Source: Ideonella sp. MAG2 (GTDB lineage: Bacteria > Pseudomonadota > Gammaproteobacteria > Burkholderiales > Burkholderiaceae_C). From it: DNA of 62,479 bases. Under the pieces are notes generated by a model. That model saw nothing but the letters and a program-made list of their open reading frames with translations, searched no databases and was not told where the DNA came from. This document shows positions 53,159 to 60,268 of the stretch, one piece after another. A program made the translations under genes and the position numbers. The stretch covers positions 38,509-100,987 of the forward strand of contig PTEU01000006.1 of the NCBI GenBank assembly GCA_004359425.1, in the 5' to 3' direction. Positions within the stretch are counted from its first letter, which is position 1; every line of letters starts with the position of its first letter.

Positions 53159-53207
53159 GCGCATGCGCTGGCCTGTCACCACCACCCTCTAACCGCATGC
53201 CACAGCC

Positions 53208-53905
53208 ATGACCCATCCGCTGCTGCAAACCATAAGAACCTGCCCGTGGTGTTTGCGCTGGACCGCGCCGGCTTGGTGGGCGCTGACGGCGCCACCCACG
53301 CGGGGGCCTATGACATTGCCTACATCCGCTGCATTCCGAACATGAGCCTGCTGACGCCGGCAGATGAGCGCGAATGCCGCCAGGCCTTGAGCACGGCCTT
53401 CCATCAAGACCATCCCGTCGCTGTGCGCTACCCGCGTGGCGCCGGTGCCGGTGTGGCCGTCGAGGCTGAACTCACCACGCTGCCGTGGGGCAAGGGCGAA
53501 GTGCGCCGCCAAGGCAAGCGCGTGGCCATCTTGGCTTTTGGCACCTTGCTCTACCCTGCGTTGCAAGCGGCTGAGCGCCTGGATGCTACCGTGGTCAATA
53601 TGCGGTTTGCCAAACCGCTGGACGAAGAGCTGATCCTCCAAATGGCCCGCAGCCATGAAGCGTTGGTGACCCTGGAAGAGGGTTGCATTGCGGGTGGCGC
53701 AGGCACGGGGGTGATGGAAGTCTTGGCTTCTTCAGGCTTGAATGTGCCGGTATTGCAGATGGGCTTGCCAGACGAGTTTATTGAGCATGGTGACCCGGCT
53801 AAATTGCTGGCGCTGTGTGGCCTGAGTGCCGAGGGCATTGAGCAGGCCGTCAGCAAGCGATTTGGCATCGTGCCTTTGTCCTTGGTGAAGCCTGCCGCCG
53901 CCTGA
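53208..53905 (+). pseudogene. dxs: dxs with its core missing
   Basis: DXS makes 1-deoxyxylulose-5-phosphate from pyruvate and glyceraldehyde-3-phosphate and normally has about 620-640 residues. Here the ATG at 53208 starts a typical DXS N-terminus (MTHPLLQTI), and at about 53232 the sequence jumps, out of frame, to the pyrimidine-binding domain ([18 protein letters not shown]) and runs to the normal C-terminus with the TPADERE and YPRG motifs. About 390-400 residues are missing, including the thiamine-diphosphate GDG motif. The last part is well conserved, so the loss is recent or an artefact. Confidence 0.85.
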
Positions 53906-53999
53906 GGGGCTCGCTTTAGAGTCCCCTCTTGAGCGCAGCCTAAGCCTTACGTGCGATCCTTGTGGCTCGCTGCCAGCCGCAGCGCCTTCTTTAGCAGTC

Positions 54000-54803
54000 A
54001 TGAATCCTCAAGCGAACAGCCTCCACATCCCCGACACGCAAAGTGAGCGCGACGAGCGCCACTTGGCCATTCAGCGCGTGGGCGTGAAGGATGTGCGCTA
54101 CCCGCTCACGCTGAAGGTGGCGGGCGCGGTGCAATCGACGGCGGCCTTGTGGTCTTTGGATGTCGCTTTGCCGGCCGAGCAAAAGGGCACGCACATGTCG
54201 CGCTTCGTGGCCTGGCTGGATGCCCAGCACGAACCCATGGACGCGGCCCGCCTGAGCACCGAGTTGGCCGCCATGCTGGAGAAGCTGCACGCCGACGAGG
54301 GCCGCATCGAGGCGCGTTTCTCGTTCTTTTTGCGCAAGCGCGCACCGGTCTCGGGCTTGGAAAGCTTGTTGGACTATCAGGGCGCCTGGATCGCCGAGCG
54401 CCGCCAGGGCCAGACGGTGATCTGGGCCGAGGTGGGCGTGCCCGTCAAGAGCCTGTGCCCGTGCTCCAAGGAGATCTCGGATTACGGTGCCCATAACCAG
54501 CGCTCTTTGGTGACCATTCGCGTGGCCTTCAAGGACCCTGTGGCGGGCGCGATGGAGTGGCACGAGTTGGTGCGCTTTGCTGAAGAGTCCGCCTCCAGTG
54601 AGATCTGGCCCATGCTCAAGCGGGCAGATGAAAAATGGGTGACCGAGCGCGCCTACGAAAACCCCAAGTTCGTTGAAGACTTGGTACGCGACGTGGCCCT
54701 GCGCCTGAACGCCGAGCCGCGCATTGGCCGCTACCGCGTGGATGTCGAAAACTTCGAATCCATCCACAACCACTCAGCTTGGGCGCGGATCGAGCGGGAC
54801 TGA
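54000..54803 (+). CDS. folE2: GTP cyclohydrolase FolE2 (type IB)
   Basis: A 267-residue type IB GTP cyclohydrolase, which makes dihydroneopterin triphosphate for folate and related pterins and can use metals other than zinc. Family blocks present are [28 protein letters not shown] (with the active-site Cys in CPC), and the C-terminal [10 protein letters not shown]. The start at 54000 gives family length. It lies 94 bp after the dxs remnant on the same strand. Confidence 0.95.
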   Translation: MNPQANSLHIPDTQSERDERHLAIQRVGVKDVRYPLTLKVAGAVQSTAALWSLDVALPAEQKGTHMSRFVAWLDAQHEPMDAARLSTELAAMLEKLHADEGRIEARFSFFLRKRAPVSGLESLLDYQGAWIAERRQGQTVIWAEVGVPVKSLCPCSKEISDYGAHNQRSLVTIRVAFKDPVAGAMEWHELVRFAEESASSEIWPMLKRADEKWVTERAYENPKFVEDLVRDVALRLNAEPRIGRYRVDVENFESIHNHSAWARIERD

Positions 54804-55215
54804 ATGTCTGGGGACGCTTATGGCACTTCCTTGCTTTCTGTTGGGTAGGGCTCTTAAGGTTGGCGCGTGCCGAGCGGGCAGGCCGGGTCTCTCCGTTCAT
54901 GTCCTCCGCCGTCAGCCTGCGGCTGCCGCCTCCCCCTAATACTTCACTGCGAGACCCGGCCTACCCTCTCGTCTGCCACCGTTGAGGCCCTACAACGATA
55001 GCGTCTCGTTGTGGGCTTTGACTCTTTCCAAGGGCACTGCTCCAACGACGATGAGCAAGGTGGTGGCGTGAAGGTCGCAGCGAAGTATTAGGGGGAGACG
55101 TCGGCCGTAGGCCGGCGGCGGAGGACATGAGCGGAGGACTTCACGCCACCGCCTTGCGACGCCACTACCGCGCGACGCCGCCGCCTTGCGACGCTGAAAC
55201 CTACGCAGGCAAACC
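54804..55215. repeat. Structured non-coding stretch with nested inverted repeats
   Basis: This 412-bp gap between folE2 and the GntR gene has no convincing gene. It holds three sets of inverted repeats: a perfect 12-bp pair (54880-54891 with 54951-54962); a long imperfect pair (54892-54956 with 55073-55135) that includes perfect blocks of 16 nt (54930-54945 / 55082-55097) and 13 nt (54898-54910 / 55117-55129); and a 19-nt pair with one mismatch (55055-55073 / 55139-55157) that encloses the right arm of the second. A 14-nt direct repeat (CCGCCTTGCGACGC) is at 55149-55162 and 55181-55194. It resembles a palindromic intergenic repeat or decayed MITE, or an RNA gene. Confidence 0.7.
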
Positions 55216-55887
55216 TCACCCCTCCACCCGCAAACGCTCCCGCAAAAACTGCCCCGCGACAAAGATATCGCGCTCGACGGCTCGCCGCACGCCGGAGCTG
55301 TCGCCTTTGGCCAAGGCTTTCAGCATTGCCTCATGAGCTTCGTTAAGCACTTCAGTTGCTTCGGGGCTATCGAACAACTGGTTGGAGATGGGGCCGGCCT
55401 TAAGCCACAAGGTGTCGATCAGGCTGAACAGGGTGGGGGAGCCTGCTGCGCGGTAGAGCAGCACATGGAAGTCTTCATTGGGGCCGAGATAACCGGCGAC
55501 ATCTCCGCGCTGCAGAGCAGCTGCCATGTCCGCACACAAAGCTTGCAGCCGTTCGCGTTCGGCCGCTGAGAGCCGCAGCGCGCCGCGCTCGGCGGCTTCG
55601 CCCTCCAGCAGCATGCGCATCTGCAACAGGTCATCAAATTCGGCCACGGACAGGCGCGGCACCGTGACCCCGGCGTTGGGGATGTTGACCAGGGCACCTT
55701 CTGCCGCCAGCCGTTGCAGGGCCGCCCGCACGGGCATGTGGCCTACGCCCAGGTCGGCCGCCACATTGCGGATCTTCAGGCGTTCCCCTGGCAAGAAGCG
55801 GCCCACGGTGATCCACTGGCGCAGCCGCGTGTAGACCTCGTCTTGCTGCGTGGTGCTGGGCAGGTCTTGCTCTGGCGTGGCGCTCAT
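55216..55887 (-). CDS. GntR-family regulator, FCD subgroup
   Basis: A 223-residue repressor-type protein. The N-terminal winged helix (about 15-80) has VYTRLRQWITVGRFLPGERLKI and RAALQRLAAEGAL; the C-terminal FCD helical domain (about 90-210) has the metal/ligand residues D..H (NEDFHVLLYRAAG) and NEAHEAM. It probably senses an organic acid or amino-compound and controls its own operon through the TTGTGATCACAA sites upstream of the glutamine synthetase-like gene. It overlaps the aminotransferase gene by 4 bp. Confidence 0.92.
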   Translation of the reverse strand: MSATPEQDLPSTTQQDEVYTRLRQWITVGRFLPGERLKIRNVAADLGVGHMPVRAALQRLAAEGALVNIPNAGVTVPRLSVAEFDDLLQMRMLLEGEAAERGALRLSAAERERLQALCADMAAALQRGDVAGYLGPNEDFHVLLYRAAGSPTLFSLIDTLWLKAGPISNQLFDSPEATEVLNEAHEAMLKALAKGDSSGVRRAVERDIFVAGQFLRERLRVEG

Positions 55888-57260
55888 GACGCAGGCGCCT
55901 TCAGCAGTGACAGCACCTCGTCCATGGCGGCCAGGAGGCGCGCCACGTCGGCGTCGGTGGTGTCGGGGCAGACCAGCATCATGTTGTGAAAGGGGGTGAT
56001 CAACACGCCCCGGTTCAGCAACGCCAAGTGCAGGGCGTGCTCGAGTTCAGCATCCATGGCGGCACCGGCCTCGCTGCCGTTGCGGGGCGCGGTGGCACAG
56101 AACTGAAACTCCGCTCGCGCGCCGACATGCGTCACGCACCACGGCAGGCCGTGGCGGCCGATCACCTGCTTGAGCCCTTCGGCCAAAGTAGCGGCTCGCT
56201 TGAGCATGGGCGCATAAACCTCGGGCGTCATCAAATGGGTCAGCGTGGCGCGCATGGCGGCCATGGCCAGCAGGTTGGCCGTCAAGGTAGTGCCGATGCC
56301 GGAATGCCCAGGCGGCGCCTGGCGTTTGGCGGCTTCGGCCTGTGCGGCCAAAGCGGCGCTGAAGCCATAGGCCGCACACGGCATGCCGCCGCCCAGGGGC
56401 TTGCCCACCACCACGGCGTCGGGCTGCAGGCCATGGGCGCGGGCATAGCCGCCGGGGCCGGAGCTGATGGTGTGGGTTTCGTCCATCACCAACAGGCTGC
56501 CGTGTTGGCGGATCAGCGCTTGGGCCGCCTCCCAAAAGCCGGGCTCGGGCAGCACCATGCCGATATTGGTCATCACCGGCTCGGCCAGCACGCAGGCCAC
56601 ATCGCCCGGGGCCAGCGCGGCCTCCAGGCCTGCCAAGTCATTGAACTCGACCACGCGGGTAGTGGCGGTCAGATCTTGCACCTGGCCCAGCAGGCTGTCG
56701 CGTTGTTGGGGCTGGCCATTCACCAAATCGACAAACACATCGTCCACCGTGCCGTGGTAGCAGCCATTGAAGACCAGCAAGACCTTGCGACCGGTGGCGG
56801 CGCGGCACCAGCGCAGCACGAAGCGGTTGGCGTCGGTGGCCGTCATGGCGAACTGCCAAGTGGGCAGGCCAAAGCGTTGGGCGAGTAGGGCGCCTACGGC
56901 GGCGGCGTCTTCACCGGGCAGCATGGCCGTCAGGCCTCGGGTGGCGCGCTGGCTCAGGGCTCGAGCCACCACCGGGGGCGAGTGGCCGAACATGGCGCCG
57001 GTATCGCCCAGGCAAAAGTCCACCAGGCTGTGGCCGTCCACATCGTGCAGGCGCGCGCCTTGGGCGTGGTCCACATGCAGTGCAAAGGGCGTGCCCCAGT
57101 CGCTCATCCAGTGCAGGGGTACACCAAACATCAGGTGCTGGCTGGCCGCTGCGGCCAAGGCTTGCGAGCGCGGGTGGCGCTGGGCATAGGTGGCACGCTC
57201 CTGCGCCAGCAGGGCTTGAATGCGGGCAGGTGCGATGCCATGAAAACTCAACTCGGACAT
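55884..57260 (-). CDS. Class III aminotransferase (glutamate-1-semialdehyde mutase-like)
   Basis: A 458-residue PLP enzyme of class III. The PLP lysine is in VVVGKPLGGG, the cofactor-binding Asp in LVMDETHT, and the NRFVLRWCRAATGRKVLLVFNGCYHG block is typical of the GSA-aminomutase-like branch. The substrate is probably an omega-amine or amino acid related to the neighbouring glutamine synthetase-like enzyme. It lies 22 bp after that gene and overlaps the GntR gene by ATGA. Confidence 0.9.
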   Translation of the reverse strand: MSELSFHGIAPARIQALLAQERATYAQRHPRSQALAAAASQHLMFGVPLHWMSDWGTPFALHVDHAQGARLHDVDGHSLVDFCLGDTGAMFGHSPPVVARALSQRATRGLTAMLPGEDAAAVGALLAQRFGLPTWQFAMTATDANRFVLRWCRAATGRKVLLVFNGCYHGTVDDVFVDLVNGQPQQRDSLLGQVQDLTATTRVVEFNDLAGLEAALAPGDVACVLAEPVMTNIGMVLPEPGFWEAAQALIRQHGSLLVMDETHTISSGPGGYARAHGLQPDAVVVGKPLGGGMPCAAYGFSAALAAQAEAAKRQAPPGHSGIGTTLTANLLAMAAMRATLTHLMTPEVYAPMLKRAATLAEGLKQVIGRHGLPWCVTHVGARAEFQFCATAPRNGSEAGAAMDAELEHALHLALLNRGVLITPFHNMMLVCPDTTDADVARLLAAMDEVLSLLKAPAS

Positions 57261-57282
57261 GGTGATTCCTTTTCCCTCGCAC

Positions 57283-58620
57283 TCACACCAACAGCAGCAA
57301 ATGCTCGCGCTCCCACGAGGAGATCACGCGGTTGTAGGTGGCGTACTCCAGCTCCTTCACGGCGCAGAAGGCGTCCACAAACGATTCGCCCAGCACCTCT
57401 TTCATGGGCTCGCAAGCGCGCATGGCTTCGATGGCGTCTTCCAGGTGGCGCGGCAGCTCATGGCTCACATTCCAGGCGCTGTCGAGCGTGGGCTCGCTGG
57501 GCTGCAGCTTGTCGCGCAGGCCCAGCCAGCCGCAGGCCAAGGTGGCGGCCATCGCGAGGTAAGGGTTGGCGTCTACGCCCGGCACGCGGTTCTCCACACG
57601 CCGCGCCTCGGGGCCCGATTTGGGAATGCGGATGCCGCAAGTGCGGTTGTCATAGCCCCAGCGCACGTTGATGGGCGCTGACATATAGGGTGCCAAGCGC
57701 CGGTAGGAATTGACGTAGGGCGCGAACATGGGCATGACCTGCGGAATGTAGGTCTGCAGCCCTGCAATGAAATGGTGAAACAGGTCGCTGGCTTGGCCGT
57801 CCTCGCGGCTGAAGACATTGCTGCCGCTGCGGCCGTCCACAATGCTTTGGTGGATGTGCATGGCGCTGCCGGGTTCACCCTCCATGGGCTTGGCCATGAA
57901 GGTGGCAAACACGCCGTGGCGCAGCGCGGTTTCGCGCACCGCACGCTTGAACAAGAACACTCGGTCAGCCAGCTCCAGCGGGTCACCGTGGGTGAAGTTG
58001 ATCTCCATCTGGCCGGGGCCGGCCTCATGGATCAGCGTCTCCACGCCCAACTGGTGCACCTCGCAAAAGTTGGACAGCTCCATGAAGAAGGGGTCGAAGT
58101 CGTTGACGGCGTCGATGGAATAGCTTTGCCGTCCTACTTCAGGTTTGCCCGTGCGGCCCAGCGGCGGCTGCAGCGGCTCGTGCGGGTTTTGCTGGCGTGC
58201 CACCAAATAGAACTCCATCTCGGGGGCCACCACCGGCTGCCAGCCGCGTTGCTCATACAAGGCCAGCACTCGCCGCAGCACCGCGCGCGGGCTGAGCTGC
58301 ACCGGGCGGCCGTCCCATTCGACACAGTCGTGGATGACCACCGCCACTGGCTCGGCCGCCCAGGGCACGACGCGGATGGTGGCGGCATCGGGCTTGCACA
58401 CCATGTCCGGGTCGGTGTCGCCCACAAAGGGGCCGTTGTCGGGTTGCTGGCCGTTGACGGTGTTGAGCAGCACGCTCTTGGGGATGCGCATCTCACCGCT
58501 GGCCAAGAACAGGTCCCGCGGCAGGATCTTGCCGCGGGCAATACCAGTCATGTCGGGGATCACGCATTCCACTTCGTGGATGCGGTGGTCGGCCAAAAAG
58601 CGCTCGAGGGAGGTGGTCAT
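57283..58620 (-). CDS. Glutamine synthetase-like gamma-glutamyl ligase (PuuA group)
   Basis: A 445-residue member of the glutamine synthetase family. It has the beta-grasp N-domain and the catalytic domain with VAPEMEFYLV, AGPGQMEINF, GSAMHIHQS and the NRVPGVDANPYLAMAA ends. It lacks the adenylylation tyrosine region of GlnA and is closer to gamma-glutamylputrescine synthetases (PuuA), which link glutamate to an amine. With the aminotransferase and GntR genes it is likely a regulated amine-use operon rather than ammonia assimilation. The substrate is not known. Confidence 0.9.
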   Translation of the reverse strand: MTTSLERFLADHRIHEVECVIPDMTGIARGKILPRDLFLASGEMRIPKSVLLNTVNGQQPDNGPFVGDTDPDMVCKPDAATIRVVPWAAEPVAVVIHDCVEWDGRPVQLSPRAVLRRVLALYEQRGWQPVVAPEMEFYLVARQQNPHEPLQPPLGRTGKPEVGRQSYSIDAVNDFDPFFMELSNFCEVHQLGVETLIHEAGPGQMEINFTHGDPLELADRVFLFKRAVRETALRHGVFATFMAKPMEGEPGSAMHIHQSIVDGRSGSNVFSREDGQASDLFHHFIAGLQTYIPQVMPMFAPYVNSYRRLAPYMSAPINVRWGYDNRTCGIRIPKSGPEARRVENRVPGVDANPYLAMAATLACGWLGLRDKLQPSEPTLDSAWNVSHELPRHLEDAIEAMRACEPMKEVLGESFVDAFCAVKELEYATYNRVISSWEREHLLLLV

Positions 58621-58670
58621 GGGCAGCGGGCAGGCTATGGAAGGCTTTGATGATACGCTTTCGTCTCAAA

Positions 58671-58682
58671 TTGTGATCACAA
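58671..58682. promoter_or_regulatory. GntR-type palindromic operator, site 1
   Basis: TTGTGATCACAA is a perfect 12-bp palindrome 51 bp upstream of the glutamine synthetase-like start. This form fits FCD-subgroup GntR operators, and a GntR gene ends the operon. Confidence 0.65.
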
Positions 58683-58757
58683 AAATGGAAATGAATGCTT
58701 GGGTGGTCGTTGCATGGGGTTTTATATGGCAATGGTGTTTGGAGGAATCACTGAAAA

Positions 58758-58767
58758 TGATCACAAA
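58758..58767. promoter_or_regulatory. GntR-type operator, site 2 (partial)
   Basis: TGATCACAAA repeats ten bases of site 1 (58674-58683) exactly 84 bp away, close to eight turns of DNA, which would suit repression by looping. The left half-site is degenerate. Confidence 0.5.
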
Positions 58768-58861
58768 CTCTGGCGCTTGATGTTCACCCTCGGCGGTGCC
58801 AGAGTGGCACCTAGGGCGCGGCACAATCGGTGCCTCTCTGTTCCTTAAGACCCGTCGCATC

Positions 58862-59299
58862 ATGAAAGTTCTGCTTCTCAACGGCCCCAACCTCAACCTC
58901 TTGGGCACGCGTGAACCGCACATCTACGGTGCCGACACCTTGGCCGACGTGGAGCAGCGTTTCAAGGAGGAGGCCCTGAGCTTGGGGGCCGAGGCCGAGG
59001 CGTTTCAAAGCAACCATGAAGGCGCCTTGATTGACCGCATTCATGCCGCACGCACGGATGGCACCAAGGCCATCGTCATCAACCCGGGCGGTCTGACCCA
59101 CACCAGCGTGGCCTTGCGTGATGCCCTCTCAGGCGTGGCCCTGCCGGTGGTGGAGGTGCACATCAGCAATGTGCATCGGCGCGAGGAGTTTCGCCATCAC
59201 TCCTATATCTCGGGCATTGCCGACGGCGTGATCGCGGGCCTGGGTGTGCAGGGCTATGGGGCGGCCCTGCGCTTTTTGGTGGGCCGTTACAAGGGCTGA
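58862..59299 (+). CDS. aroQ: Type II 3-dehydroquinate dehydratase
   Basis: A 145-residue AroQ that forms dehydroshikimate in the shikimate pathway. The family motifs are all present: [13 protein letters not shown] with the catalytic Tyr in [24 protein letters not shown], and EVHISN with the active-site His, followed by the R in HRREEFR. The ATG at 58862 gives normal length. Its 3' end overlaps that of the convergent DODA dioxygenase by 13 bp. Confidence 0.97.
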   Translation: MKVLLLNGPNLNLLGTREPHIYGADTLADVEQRFKEEALSLGAEAEAFQSNHEGALIDRIHAARTDGTKAIVINPGGLTHTSVALRDALSGVALPVVEVHISNVHRREEFRHHSYISGIADGVIAGLGVQGYGAALRFLVGRYKG

Positions 59300-60153
59300 A
59301 GCGCTGAGGCCTGGGGGCCAAAGGCATAGAGGTCCATGCCTAAGTGGCCCCAGGTCACGCTGGCGTGCAAACGCCGCCCTACAGGGTTCGAGCCTGCGGC
59401 ACCTGCCGCCACAAAAAAGGGCAGCAGATGCTCATCCGTGGGGTGCATCTGAGCGGCATGCGGCGCTTGGCGGCGATAGTCCAGCAAGGCTGGCCAGTCC
59501 GCCGCCTCACTGCGCTCGGCCAACCAGGTCCGAAAGGCCGCACTCTCAGGGATCTCGGGCGCATTCACCTCGCCACGCCCACCGGCCCACAGCCGCAGGT
59601 TGTGGGTGATGGCACCACTGCCCAAAATCAGCACGCCATCGTCGACCAAAGGTGCCAGAGCCTGACCAAGCTCAAAAAGCTTAGCCGGGCTCCAATGTGG
59701 CGGCCAGCCTAGGGGCAGCACCGGTACATCGCCCTGAGGGAACAGGGTGCGCAGCGGCGTCCAAATGCCGTGGTCCATGCCGCCTTCCTGCAGCGTGTGT
59801 ATGGGCAAACCCGCCTGCTCGATCAGCGCCGCTGCTCGCTTGGCCAAGGCGGGTGCCCCCGGCACGGGGTAGCGCAAGGCATACAACTCGCCGGGAAAGC
59901 CGGAAAAGTCATGGATGGCCTCGTGCCACTCGGCGGCCAGCAGCACCGGTTCGCGGGTCAAGGTATGGCCCGAGATGGCAACAACCGCCACAGGCCTGGC
60001 CTCGCCACTGGCCCAGCGGTGGGCCAGGTGCTCCCAGGCCGTCTTGGCGGCCGAAGCCTCCAAAGCCGTCATGGGTGATCCATGGGAAATGAATAGGGGC
60101 GGGAAGGGTGGATGGGCCATGGGCAGCATTGTTGGGCGCAGGTACGCGTCCAT
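59287..60153 (-). CDS. DODA-type extradiol dioxygenase (YgiD-like)
   Basis: A 288-residue non-heme iron dioxygenase of the LigB/DODA group, related to 4,5-DOPA extradiol dioxygenase. Metal ligands are seen in [19 protein letters not shown] and the later [14 protein letters not shown]. Natural substrate is uncertain; a catechol is likely. An internal ATG at 60120 would give a start closer to relatives. It overlaps aroQ at the 3' end on the opposite strand. Confidence 0.9.
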   Translation of the reverse strand: MDAYLRPTMLPMAHPPFPPLFISHGSPMTALEASAAKTAWEHLAHRWASGEARPVAVVAISGHTLTREPVLLAAEWHEAIHDFSGFPGELYALRYPVPGAPALAKRAAALIEQAGLPIHTLQEGGMDHGIWTPLRTLFPQGDVPVLPLGWPPHWSPAKLFELGQALAPLVDDGVLILGSGAITHNLRLWAGGRGEVNAPEIPESAAFRTWLAERSEAADWPALLDYRRQAPHAAQMHPTDEHLLPFFVAAGAAGSNPVGRRLHASVTWGHLGMDLYAFGPQASALQPL

Positions 60154-60268
60154 CGTTCAAAACACTTGCATGGAATCTGTGAGCCGCGCTCACCGGCAAT
60201 AAACCTGTACGCCACGGATGCTTGCGCCTTGGGCTATCGTCCAGGCCTTTGCACTCCTGGCCTGCTTC

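Noticed and set aside
53997..54803. Frameshift or truncation in folE2
   Set aside because: The protein is full-length with all family blocks in one frame.
54804..55215. CRISPR array
   Set aside because: The repeats are inverted, few and irregular; there are no equal spacers and no cas genes.
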